Part shown: piece after piece, positions 25,012 through 35,449 of the stretch
How the letters are laid out: each line of letters starts with the position of its first letter
Numbering within the stretch: the first letter of the stretch is position 1
Origin: Punica granatum
Taxonomy: Eukaryota > Streptophyta > Magnoliopsida > Myrtales > Lythraceae
Assembly (NCBI RefSeq): GCF_007655135.1
Contig: NC_045129.1
Coordinates: 31,001,122 to 31,065,121 of the forward strand
Length of the DNA: 64,000 nucleotides
Direction: 5' to 3'
The notes under the pieces: generated by a model
Seen by the model: only the letters and a program-made list of their open reading frames with translations
The model's database searches: none
What the model was told of the DNA's origin: nothing
Translations under genes and position numbers: made by a program

Positions 25012-25018
25012 TATATAA
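25012..25018 (+). promoter_or_regulatory. TATA box of the SAUR gene
   Basis: TATATAA stands 153 bases before the SAUR start codon in a pyrimidine-rich context, which would give a 5' UTR of roughly 125 bases. Confidence 0.65.
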
Positions 25019-25170
25019 GCCTCTTCTTACTCAATCCCCAAAGCCACCCAATACGCATTCACTCAAAAAAAAAAAACTGAAAGCCCTAACGAGAAAAAGT
25101 ACTCCGGAAACACCTTCCAGCAAAAACCCTAGTTGCATATACACCCACGGCTAAGCTCAGAATCGACGGC

Positions 25171-25608
25171 ATGAAGAACAAGCCAGCTGGCATTGTGAAG
25201 CTCAAGACCGCTGTCGGGAAGCTGAATAAGATCAGCCTGTTACTCGGCAGGAAGCAGGAGTCCTACGACGACTTCGAGGACAGGTTTGGAGACTCCCAGA
25301 ATGTCCCGGAGGATGTCAAGGAAGGGCATTTTGCAGTAATTGCAGTGGACGGGGAGCAGCTAAAGAGGTTTGTGGTCCCACTCAGCTGCCTGACTCACCC
25401 CAGATTTGTTAGGCTTTTGGAGCAGGCTGCCGAGGAGTATGGGTTCGACCACGGGGGAGCACTGGCTATCCCGTGCAGGCTGAGCGAGCTCGAGAGAATA
25501 CTCGCCGAGGGAGTGGAATCTGGAGACTCCAGTGATGAAGCTGCTGACTGGGTTGGTTCCAGTAAAACTACTGTGCAAATGAATGAATTATTAGTGAAGG
25601 CAGTATAG
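25171..25608 (+). CDS. SAUR family auxin-responsive protein
   Basis: Small auxin-up RNA proteins are short plant proteins linked to auxin-induced cell expansion; many inhibit PP2C.D phosphatases and so favour plasma-membrane H+-ATPase activity. This 145-residue protein has the usual layout: a variable basic N-terminus (KTAVGKLNKISLLLGRK), the core SAUR domain at residues 45-112 with VKEGHFAVIAVDGE, KRFVVPLSCLTHPRF, LLEQAAEEYGFDHGGAL and IPCRLSELERIL, and an acidic C-terminal tail. The length is at the long end for the family. It is intronless, as SAURs normally are, and the start codon is the first ATG after the TATA box. No other SAUR is adjacent, although these genes often occur in clusters. 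The frame is intact and the codon use is ordinary, so it is likely functional. The subclade (SAUR71/72-like) is a guess. Confidence 0.95.
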   Translation: MKNKPAGIVKLKTAVGKLNKISLLLGRKQESYDDFEDRFGDSQNVPEDVKEGHFAVIAVDGEQLKRFVVPLSCLTHPRFVRLLEQAAEEYGFDHGGALAIPCRLSELERILAEGVESGDSSDEAADWVGSSKTTVQMNELLVKAV

Positions 25609-26990
25609 TTGATAGCTCTCGGTAAAATATGATAATTTTGCAAATGTAAAATCTCATCAATTTGATCACGAGAGATGTGGTTTAGTTGACAAATTTTATT
25701 ATATATGGGTGAAACTTATCTATATTATAAGAACTTGAAACCTATCAAAAGCAGCTACATAACAAAATCCGAATAAGAATTAATTTTAACTAATTGACTG
25801 AGGATATCTAGTGATATCATGAAGATAGGAAGAAACGAAGGGATAAAACTTTGGGCTAGTGACTTGATAATTCAGATTGCTGAACCCAGTGCTGCTCTGA
25901 GATAATTTTGAAGAATGTGATCTCATGATGATATGTAATAAATAAAATTGCTACAATTAGCGAGAACTATGATACATCTTTTACAAAATTAATATTTATA
26001 TACCCATTTGTTGCAATTTAAATTTGGTAACTTTCACACGCGGCATGACGGGATAAAATCCCTTAAGATTTTCTAGTGCTGAAATTACATATTTTGTCAC
26101 AAAAGAGGTTCAAGGGACTAATACATAAAAATAGAAATCTAATTAAATAGAGAGTAATTGATAGTTCTATTAACGAGAATCAAACTCGCTCTTGCATTTT
26201 CCTTGTCGAGCTCAATGTGCAAGCTTTCAAGATGGCGGAAGCCCAAAACTCTGCTTTTCTACGTGACATATCATATAACATTTGCCGGGAGCCCGGGTGG
26301 GTGGGTGTGTTTGTGGTGAGGCCTCGTGCTAGTGTGACAGAGCTCTTCCTCACAAAATTAAAAGGAAAGGGTTTCAGGCTTGGTCTATTTTTTTTTCTAT
26401 TTTTTAGTTTCGGATCATGGGCACTTATCCCATTTTCAAGAATTCAAAAGAGAATATTGCGGATCAAAGTATATATTACGAATCGAAGAACTTGATTTTT
26501 TATTAGTTATGTTTATCCAATTATATTACATGATGATTTGTTTGTTATAGATTTCTATTTATTATATTTTTAAGAGGTCACAACTTATTTTTATTTCATA
26601 TTAATTTGTCCAACTGAAAATTACAACATAATTGTTGATAGAAGTGAGAGATCAACGGCCGCATGTTCCAATGATATTATCTTGTATTGATACCAACAAA
26701 TGTCGATAAATTGTTCCAATTTCGTGACATTATTTTAGATCTTTCGCCCTTTCAAATAAAAGTGAGAAATGGCTATTGTTTTTATTTCATTGTGAACAAT
26801 AAATAAAGTCATCCTAATAAGCAATCAAAATTCAAGGTGAAGGTGTTGGCGGTGAACTAAATGTTAATCAACATGTATTTGTTTAATTTGTGTTTTCATT
26901 GAGCTACCTGTATTCTTAGGTATGTGACCATGCCATAATGTATCATAAAACCCTAGACATGTTGAGCAGTCTACTTACTAAAGTGTCATA
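25609..26990. other. SAUR 3' flank and intergenic sequence
   Basis: Nothing recognised beyond the likely SAUR 3' UTR. An open frame of 92 codons at 26217-26495 shows no family resemblance. Confidence 0.5.
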
Positions 26991-26996
26991 ATCATT

Positions 26997-27540
26997 GTTA
27001 TCAGAATCGGACCGGACCCGGTTCGACTAGCCAGATCGAGAACTGGCACCATGTCTGGTCTGGTTTGCTTAAAAATTCAAATTGTAGATTTGAACCATCG
27101 GATCCATTAAACCGGTCGGTTTTGAGCAAAATTCCATTGAACAGGCCGGTTTTATGGGTTATATGAGTTTTTTATTTAGTGTAAAAATTGTCTGATTGTG
27201 TAAGAATTTAAACTCATAACTTCTTGCTTCCCATATTAGTATATTACCAACCAAGCCATCACTACTTTCTTATTTTTTAAACTCTACTTTTAAGTATTTA
27301 TTAAAATTCAATATTTATTTTGGAGTAAGAAATATTAAATATATATATTTTCTTATACTATTCTTATATTTCTTTGAAATCATCGTACTTATATCTTAAT
27401 TATCATAATTTTTTTAATAATATGAATATTTATTTTATTTTAATTAAACGTGCAGTCCGACCCATCGAACTCCCGGTTGGACCCATAAACCCATGAACCC
27501 ATCCCCCTTCCAGTTCATCATCTGGTCCAGTTCTGATAAC
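26997..27540. mobile_element. decayed TIR DNA transposon or MITE
   Basis: GTTATCAGAATCGGACCGG at the left end is mirrored by CTGGTCCAGTTCTGATAAC at the right end. Inside, motifs of the ACCGGTCGGTT type recur at both sides. The AT-rich centre has no coding capacity. The superfamily and the target duplication are unclear; ATT borders both ends, which is weak evidence. Confidence 0.5.
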
Positions 27541-27649
27541 ATTGATCATAATAATGCGATTGAGTTTAACTTAAATGTGTTGTCCTATATCTTAAATTGG
27601 GATGGGTGGCAGTCATTTGTTAATAACATCACCATTCTTCCTCCCCAGG

Positions 27650-27990
27650 ATGGTCACAGAGGCTGCCGTAGCAAATGCAATTTTTTCAATCAGAAATACA
27701 TCAACTCATCTCAAATTCGTGTCAGAGCCCATTTGGGTGGTGTTGCTGAAAAAAAAAAAAATCGGCGCAGCTTTGGTGATTTTAAGCCGCACACAAGAGC
27801 AACAACATTGTAGTTTTTTCATCTTCAACAAATGTAGGCTGAGGAAGCAAGAGTGCAGGCTCAAGAGGAAGATATTCAGGTGCAGGCTGAAGAACAAAGA
27901 GGACAAGCTGAAGAGTACTAGCTCGACAGAAAGATATTCATGTTCGGATCTAGGATCCTTTGGCTCAGCCTCAGCCCCAGTCGCATGAGT
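27650..27990 (+). pseudogene. possible BED-type zinc finger remnant
   Basis: Around 27660-27760 a frame reads SKCNFFNQKYINSSQIRVRA followed by HLGGVAEK. This resembles the Cx2C...R(V/L)xxHL pattern of plant BED zinc fingers, as found in hAT transposases and related domesticated proteins. The spacing of the cysteines is disturbed. A poly-A run (27749-27761) and an E/Q/A-rich repeat region (27838-27910) follow, partly in another frame. Without a start, a catalytic domain or an intact finger this can only be a remnant; the assignment is tentative. Confidence 0.35.
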
Positions 27991-29900
27991 TTATAGATGA
28001 ATTTTACCAAAAAAAAAAAGGTTTAAGATAGCTGTGACTTGACCTTACTTCTAGAGGAAACTGATGTGATATCGAGGATAAAATTTTGAAAAATAAGAAC
28101 TTTGACTTGTGTTTTATGTGAACTTTTACTAATTCATAATTCAATATTTGTGACATTTTTCGCCAGTTAATCATAACTTTTGAGTTTATAATCATATTGT
28201 TGAGTACCTAGAAATATATTTTCTATTTTATAATTCATACAATTTTGTAACAGATACTTATTTTGAAATTTATCAAAAAAATAATATTTCACCAGAAAAG
28301 TTTGGTAAAAATTAATATATTTATATAGGGAAACTTACACCGTATAGCACGGTTTGTCGACTTTATTCATGCTATAGCACAAATCGTTTCAAATCCACAC
28401 AAAAAGAAGAAGAAGAAGAAAATCACGCCATAGCAAGACGTGTATATTCGATTAAAAGAAAAGGTGCCCACGGCGGCATCCCCCCGCCCTCCCCTCCACT
28501 CTTACATCCCCCAAACTCTTTTTTTTTAAATATATATATATAAGCTCAATAAAACTTTATTAAAAAGATGGGAACAGATTATGAAAATTAGATGGGAGGA
28601 ACATATAATCGAACTTAGCAGTTCCCAGGTTACATAGGCAAGAGGACCACCCCAAGATGGATTGTTAATTATCAAATATCAAACATATAAGAATCACAAC
28701 GAGAGAGGTCTAGAAGCTGAAAATATACCAGACATCACCGCGAGAGGACGAATGTTTAGAATTTAAAGGCTTCACATGAAAAAAAAAATCCAATCGGTTT
28801 ATAATAAGAGACTGGATATTACAATTTATTTTTTCTTATAAGCTCATTGAATATTAGTAGATGTCATTTGAAATTTTGAGATAATTCTTACGAGAAACAT
28901 CCGATAGTGCTGCCCAATGCCTGAACCGACAGGTGATAGATCATCCGAATCTCCTATCCAAAACAATTTGGTTCGTTAAAAATGTAGTAGTTTAACATGT
29001 TGCAATTGAATTGTCAATATCATGTCCCGCCTGTGGATCAATATACGTACAGTTGGTACTTACTCGGCTAATGCCTAATGAATTAGGTGTCGTCTGTGAG
29101 ACTGTGACCATAAATGCCTTACACTGTTCTTGATAAAAGGAATGACAAAGCACAACGCATGCCTTTAAGGGAGGGAGAACATAAATGACTTACATTCTTT
29201 TTCTATGTTTCCTAACAATATGTTCTGAGTATTCTGAAATTGGGGTAGTTATGTACCTCATTATATAGATTCTAGGTGTCATGAAGTTTATACGATATTC
29301 AGATCCACTCATTTATGCTCCAATATATAGATCGGTATTGCAATTTACTATAAATTATCGAAAATAAAAAATCATTAGTCTCATGTGAAAAGGCAATAAT
29401 AAATAATATGGATTGATTGAAGTGATTCGATACTTTTAGCTTAAATAAGGTTTTGGATTTAAGTATGATAAAATAAAATAAAATAAAAACATTATGGATA
29501 GAGTTTTACCCATTAATGATCAAATTCAATTTAAATTGGATTAGTTGAGACTCAATGAGTTTATGAATATCAAAGTATAAATCGAAAGGAAAAAATAAGT
29601 AAGATACATGCCATGTACATGTTACTTTTTAAAGATCGAATTAAATAGACCTGCAAAGCGAAATAGAATAGGAAAGGAAAAAGAAATTGAGATACATATT
29701 AATATATGCATATCTAGAGACGGACGAGAGGGCTATATATTTGGTCGCTAGGATGAGATGGGATGTTCAATCGCGATGGGATCGGATTGAAAAATCCTAG
29801 GGGATTTTTATATCATAAACTGGGGATTGCAATGTGCCAAAATATATAAGTTGGATATGAAATTAAAATGACAAATTTGTCTCTTTTTTTTAAATAATAT
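27991..29900. other. intergenic, nothing recognised
   Basis: AT-rich sequence without a supported gene. A C-rich patch (28470-28510) and short homopolymers are the only notable composition changes. Confidence 0.5.
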
Positions 29901-29905
29901 TTTAT

Positions 29906-30133
29906 GACTTGTTTGGTTTGCAAATATAATTTTAAAATCACAACTTTAACTTAATTCTACCCATAATAAAACAAAATAACTCATATAAAGTCAAAAAGTG
30001 AGCCTCATTTATCTCATTTTTTCACAACAAAACAAAATAACTCATACAAAGTTAAAGGGCGAGTTCCATTTATACCACATTTTTTTAAAATCAAAATCTG
30101 ATTTTAAAATTTTATTTTGAAATCAAATGCAGC
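29906..30133. mobile_element. MITE family C, copy 1
   Basis: Ends GACTTGTTTGGTTTGC and GAAATCAAATGCAGC are imperfect inverted repeats. The interior shares ACTTAATTCTACCCA, CAAAATAACTCATA and TTTATACCAC with the copy at 30519-30757, in the same orientation. Confidence 0.6.
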
Positions 30134-30518
30134 GTAATGTTTCTTGAAATAATTTTTTTCTACTAGCAATTAAATAAATAAAATTTGAAAATAAATCCAG
30201 TAGGCATTGGAGGAGGGCTGCTGGGACTTGTCGTCAGCCACCAACCCACCTCAGAGAACTTACATGGCAATTTGGTAAATCTGGAAAATACTACCCTTGA
30301 ACGGGGCATTTTCGTCCTTTTGGTCTACAGAATATTCTAATCCGAGCCCAATCACCTCCTGAGCCGGATTTGGGCATTAAAGAATAATTCCATCCAATTC
30401 TTGCAAATATCCAGTCCTGATAATCACCAAATTGGATAAGGATTTAAGAAATCTTACTGAATCAAACGAGGCCAAGGTTTGGATACATAGAATCAAACGA
30501 ATAGGAACGCAAGTTCCT
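30134..30518. other. spacer between two related MITEs
   Basis: Contains a GC-richer segment at 30200-30260. No gene is visible. Confidence 0.4.
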
Positions 30519-30757
30519 GCTCTGTTTGGATTCATAATTGAATTTTAAAATCTTACTATAACTTAATTCTACCCACAACAAAATAAAATAACTCATACAA
30601 AGTCAAAAAGTGGATCCATTTATACAACTCCTTTTCAAAATCAAAATTACATAACTTATACAAAGTCAAAGAGTGAGCCCCATACATAATTATTTATACC
30701 ACTCTTTTTCAAAATCAAAATTTGATTTTAAAATGTTACTTACAAACCAAACGCAAC
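30519..30757. mobile_element. MITE family C, copy 2
   Basis: Ends GCTCTGTTTGGATTCATAA and TTACAAACCAAACGCAAC are imperfect inverted repeats. The interior is homologous to 29906-30133, with an internal duplication of the CAAAGTCAAA/GAGTG segment. The terminal pattern resembles Tourist-type MITEs. Confidence 0.6.
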
Positions 30758-30759
30758 AT

Positions 30760-31980
30760 TAAATTTGAGATAACCAAAATTTGATAAATTTATAAAACGA
30801 AAAAAATGAAACATATATAAATTTGGTAAAAATGAAACAAAATTCAATACATTAAAAAACGAAAAAACTGAAACATATATAAATTTGGTAAAAATGAAAT
30901 GTTATATATCAATTTCCTTATACTTTGGAAAATTAAAAAAAAAATGACCATTACTTTCTCCAAACTTAAATTTTCTAACTTTTCATTACTTTTTTGTGCT
31001 TGAATACAATCAATTTTTTAATAATAATTTTTTTCATTTATTTCGTCTTTATCTCATGGAGTAATATAAAGTATAACTCTACTCAAAAGACCAGACACCC
31101 ACTATTATACATACTTTGAGAATATCTTGATTTAAAGTGAAGAAAGAAACATCCAAATGTGTATTACTCATTATTTAGAATATTGGTATAATTAGTTATT
31201 TCCTAATCAATTATCTCCCCTAACCCAAGTATATTTAGGAAGCTTATCTCATTGTTATAAGTCTGAGTACGAAAGTAGAAGTTGAGCTCGTAATCAGTTA
31301 TTGAGTGTGAATGTTTAAGTGCACATGACACGTATAGATAAGTGCCAAAGTCTATATCACATGAGAGCGCGCGTTGAAATAAATTTTTTGAATATACAAA
31401 AATTGATTGCACTCAACATATTATATGAGCTCAACCGCTTGTAGATTTGGGAAAAGTTTACAATCTATATAAATATATATTTAACTATCATGTAATAGAC
31501 ACAACTATAAAGGTAAATGCTAACTAACTTAAGGTCAAAATGGTTTTGTCTAAATAATATTTGGAGTTAAAAAGAATTTTTAAGGAAGATAAGTGCTATA
31601 TTTAACATACTTGCCTTCATTAAATGCAAAGTTTGGTGGAATTTTGAAGGAAATAAATAGTAAAATAATGAAATATGATGGAATGTTGACGGCATGACTA
31701 ACAGTGAAAAATATTCCAAAATTTGTGACATATCGTGAAAATATTTGGATTTATTAAGTGAGGTGAAAAATAAAAAAACTGTGATATATGGTATTATTTA
31801 CCATATTATAAATAAACTAATATTAAATATATCAACAAGGATTACAAATTTATGATATTATGTTATTTAAAATAAATAAATTTATATACTGAAATAAAAT
31901 AATTATTGTTGAGTATCGTAATTCAATTCATTTTTTCTCCTTTCCGCCCTCTCATCTGACTTGTCTCTTTCTCTCTTTTC
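30760..31980. other. intergenic, nothing recognised
   Basis: AT-rich. A short direct repeat (AACATATATAAATTTGGTAAA, counted from about 30810 and 30870) suggests a local duplication. No gene was found. Confidence 0.45.
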
Positions 31981-31983
31981 TTT

Positions 31984-32172
31984 TTTTTTAAGTGTGCACT
32001 TTGATATTTGAAAATTCAGTGGGTTTCAACTAATTCAGTTAAGTCGGGTCGATCCATTAAAAGCTAAAACTCTCTCAACGTGAATTTTCTTCATTCATAA
32101 AATTCGAATTCGAGACTTTATTTAAATTTAGCAAATGCTGAACCTCTTGAACTAATCCACAGTCATCTCTCT
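31984..32172 (-). mobile_element. SINE family A, copy 3 (most complete)
   Basis: Read on the minus strand, it starts with a tRNA-like A box (TGGATTAGTTCAAGAGG), continues with a B box (CTCGAATTCGAATT), a body of about 100 bases, and ends in poly-A, seen as a T run at 31980-31990 on the plus strand. It is the longest of four related copies in this window. Confidence 0.6.
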
Positions 32173-32202
32173 CTTCTCTCTCACTCCAAAAGATTTTCAT
32201 CT

Positions 32203-32286
32203 ATCCATATATATATTAGTTGGTCATGCTATCCCATTTCTCCGATCCGATTAAGTGATGGATTGGTTTTAAATTATGGGTCTAAG
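32203..32286 (+). repeat. copia 5' LTR, left part
   Basis: TTGGTCATGCTATCC and AAATTATGGGTCTAAG match the 3' LTR at 57960-58037. The first ~40 bases of the LTR are missing or unrecognisable here, and the LTR is cut at 32286 by the hAT element. Confidence 0.65.
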
Positions 32287-32499
32287 TAGGGCCGGCAATA
32301 TTTGACACGACACGATAACAAGACACGGAGTTAAACGAGTATGGGTTGGGATTTTTTGATATTCGGTCTAAACGGGTTGAACCCGTATAACCTGATTATA
32401 CACGATTAAACCTGTTTATTTAGATGTGTTCAATTGTATTATTTAATCGTGTAACCCGTTTACCCGTTTATCTAACTGAATTTACTGAACTATCCTTAC

Positions 32500-32938
32500 A
32501 CTAGTCTAACCCTAATTTCGAAATTTCTTCCTTCTATTCCAATTCTGCTATTCTAGACTTCCAGTAGGAGACCAGAGTTAATCTTCGCAATTTCTATTCC
32601 AAACTTCGAAATTTCTTCCTTCTATTCCAGTGCGCCTCTTTTGTCTTCCTGCTTCCATATAAGATTCATCTGATTTTCTTCCTGCTTCCACCTTATTTCC
32701 TTCGGAATTCGGATCCTTGAGTTGAATCCATCCAGATCCAGCCTCCACCTGAGTCGAAGACGACTTTGACCGTCCGCTCAAACGACCTCCACCTGTCTCC
32801 TTCCGCCTTTTGGTCGACAGCATCCAGACAAAGGCGACCTCACCGCGCGACCTAGATCTCCACCTGAATCCTTTTTCCGTTCGCCGTTTGGTCCCATTTC
32901 TGGCGGGAACAGCTTATCCTCGATCTGTTGGCCTTCTG
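32500..32938 (+). other. possible 5' UTR exon of the gene carried by the hAT element
   Basis: A C/T-rich, coding-like stretch ends in CTTCTG followed by GTGAGT (donor at 32939). It would join in phase 0 to the acceptor TTGATTTAG at 33180, but no in-frame ATG was found in it, so it is either untranslated or a captured exon lacking its start. Inferred from composition and splice signals only. Confidence 0.35.
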
Positions 32939-33180
32939 GTGAGTACATGTACCTCCCAATCCCATCCCTATTGTTGTTTTCTACGTGTTTTGGTGTTTTA
33001 CTCAGGGTTAGTACGTCCAATGCTCGTCGTTTGCCCCCCAAGCCAACGGAATCGGACTGTTGCGTGTTCCGCGCTTCCTTTATTTGCTTTGGTCGCGTCT
33101 TCGCGAGAGCAGACACACCTTCCCACTTAAAGTAGGCCCAGCACAGCATCGGGAGACTTTGCCTGATCCTCTTGATTTAG

Positions 33181-34318
33181 ATAAAAGGCAACAACCATGC
33201 AATTGCAACAGACGTTGAAGATGAATTAAATTCGACAAAGGTCGCTCTTAAGAGCAGCTTGAAGAAACCTCCTAAGAGTAATCCGGTCCCCATTGAGCGT
33301 ACGAACAAACTCCAAACAATGCATGATGGTGTCAGCGGTGCTGATGAACTTGATGAGGAAAGGAGAAGAGTTCAATGGACAGGTGCCCGTGGCAATGAGC
33401 TCATGGAGATTAGGGAGTTCGAACCCAGGTATTCAAACTTTATTATTCAACTTATTTGCAGGGACTGCATATACTCTATTAAACCCACCAATGTGCATTT
33501 CCACTTTGGCATATTATGAAACATAATAAATTTCTGAGGAAGTTCTCTAGGAAAGTTTACAACATACAATCTTTGTCCTTTTATTGATTAATTCCACCCT
33601 TGTCTTCCCATAATACAATGGTCATCATCATTTACCCGGTCATAATTGTTCCCCCTTTCGGCTCTAGTCAATTGGGAAAGCTTCCAACTCAAAGATGGTG
33701 TCCGTGGCTTGTTGCTCTTGATAAAACCGATGCTATTGCTTTTCCATTAGCTAAATTGGCAGCATGTGATCTGTTCATACGTTTTATTTGGTGAGTGCAA
33801 TGAGAACGCAATAGTTTGACCAGATTGAACCGGGGGGCTTTTAAGTTATTCAGGCAATGGTGGCTGAAATTTATGATGGGCCTCCCAAATCTTCTGACAT
33901 CCTTCGTTCTTTGGAAATAAGTGAAAGGCAATGTGTCAATATGGTAGACTATTAGCATTCTCGAAAATTACTTGTTGGGAGAATTTTTATTTTTTTATTT
34001 TATCTATTGATATTGGAACTGTGTTTGAGAGCATTCACTTGCTACTGGAATGAACTGTCCTGGTAACCCCCGATATCACAATCATACGATTTTCATTTTC
34101 CTTTGGATCCCCAAATGTAGGTAAGTAGAAGATTGTTGTAGTACTTTTCCATGTTTGCATTCGATTGCCACTTTCTTCTGTTTCTCCCTTGCTCTTTCTT
34201 CACTCCCTTACTATATTTCTCTGGCTAATCATATCTACGTGATTGCAGCGAAACTGGTGAATCAGATGAGGAGTTGGAGAACGGTAATGAAAGGAGTTGT
34301 TCATGCACCATCATGTAG
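33181..34318 (+). CDS. uncharacterised plant protein, gene fragment inside hAT element
   Basis: Two exons, 33181-33428 and 34249-34318, join across a GT-AG intron in frame. The first in-frame ATG is at 33319; the frame is open upstream to the acceptor at 33180, so the native N-terminus may lie on a missing exon. The protein has a lysine-rich stretch (LKSSLKKPPKSNPVP), then RRRVQWTGARGNELMEIREF, an acidic S/E/D-rich segment, and ends in CSCTIM. The last four residues are CaaX-like, suggesting possible farnesylation. I associate the VQW...EIREFEP pattern with a family of small uncharacterised plant proteins; this is from memory and unverified. No stop or frameshift interrupts the frame, so it was captured recently or is under selection. 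Function unknown. Confidence 0.55.
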
Positions 34319-35079
34319 TTGGCTTTGTACCTACCAAAATAGGAAGAGGAAGAAACACCTAGACTAGAGCTCTTTCGAGATGCAGCTTCCAATCGATGTA
34401 GCGAACTAGTAGAAGCGATCATCAATCACCCTTCAGCTGATTACTAGAGAAACCAGGAGCAAGCTAGAAAGGATACTTGGAGGAGAACCGTTAGCAAAGG
34501 AATCTCATTGTATCTATGCACCAATTTTTACAGGTTAATCCAGTCATTTGTCCATAAAAGACCGATGCGGGTTTTTATCGCTGTTGTATCACTGCACCAA
34601 GAATCTTTAAAGGGTTTCTGTTGTAGTCACTTTCCAATTTTTGGGTTGTTGTATCGATGTTTCAATAAATGGGTTATTGTTCTCATTCCTTTTCTTGTGT
34701 CCCTCCGGGTAACCGGATTAAATGGATAAACGAGTCATGTTAACGTGTCCAGGTAAACGGGTTGATCGGATAAACGGGTCGTGTTAACACGTCCGAGAAA
34801 ACGGGTTAATAAGATAAACACGTCGGGTTATCATGTCCGGGTATCGATTATAATCGTGTCGTGTATATGTATATCTATTATGACACGTTTCAATAAACAG
34901 GTTTAAACGTGTCGTGTACGGGTTGACACAGATATAAACATGTCGTATTCGTGTTTTCAAAACCTGATCCGTTTAATAATCGTGTTGTGTATGGGTTATA
35001 TGACTTGGATAACACGAATCCGTTTAGACACGACATGTATAAATATGATATGACACGAATTATCACCCCTAGGTCTAAG

Positions 35080-35437
35080 GACGTCTTGTTAGAGCGTGGG
35101 ACCTAATGTGCAGATACCGCGAGTGTTTTCTTATTCTATAAATAGCAGAATTAGATATTACAATAATCACGATTGCTTAAACGCAATCGAGAGAGTTATG
35201 GTATCCGGGGACCCGTTATGCATGATCATAATTATTAAAAGCCGCATCCCCTTGCATGTGCATACGCATATATACTCATCTCTCTCTGTAGGCGGTAGAA
35301 GAGAGGAAAAGGGAAGGTGCGTCAAACGTAAAAGGCCCGGAAGGCCGATATCCCGATTTTCGACTTCGACTTCCGACAATCACTTCAGGTATGCTCTCGA
35401 TCCGATGACATCAACATGTAAGATCATTGGGCTAACA
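35080..35437 (+). repeat. copia 5' LTR, right part
   Basis: Continues the LTR after the hAT insertion, with TATAAATA at 35137-35144 and an end in TAACA at 35437. It matches 306-663 and, with divergence, 58038-58397. Confidence 0.75.
35137..35144 (+). promoter_or_regulatory. TATA box of copia 5' LTR
   Basis: TATAAATA at the expected U3/R position; duplicate of 363-370. Confidence 0.6.
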
Positions 35438-35438
35438 A

Positions 35439-35449
35439 TTGGTAGAGCC
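35439..35449 (+). other. copia primer-binding site (tRNA-Met type, decayed)
   Basis: TTGGTAGAGCC directly follows the LTR end and matches the plant initiator tRNA-Met primer site except for a missing TC. Confidence 0.6.

Larger units (their letters stand above)
32287..35071. mobile_element. non-autonomous hAT element carrying a host-like gene
   Basis: Termini are TAGGGCCGGCAATATTTGAC at the left and, reversed, TAGGGGTGATAATTCGTGTC at the right. The flanks are an exact 8-bp duplication GGTCTAAG (32279-32286 and 35072-35079), diagnostic of hAT. Both subterminal regions are crowded with ACACGAC, CGGGTT and CGTGT motifs, typical of transposase-binding subterminal repeats. No transposase domain is present. 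The interior (about 32500-34720) is unlike the ends in composition and holds a spliceable gene fragment. The insertion interrupts a copia LTR. The right 297 bases recur at the window start. Confidence 0.82.

Noticed and set aside
32139..32160. AACCT before the copia 5' LTR as a 5-bp target duplication matching AACCT after the 3' LTR (58398-58402)
   Set aside because: The left AACCT lies inside the head of a SINE shared with 18045-18072, and the LTR start is not recognisable there, so the match is probably chance.
32578..33149. Two minus-strand frames within the hAT element
   Set aside because: They are antisense to the spliceable plus-strand gene and show no domain.
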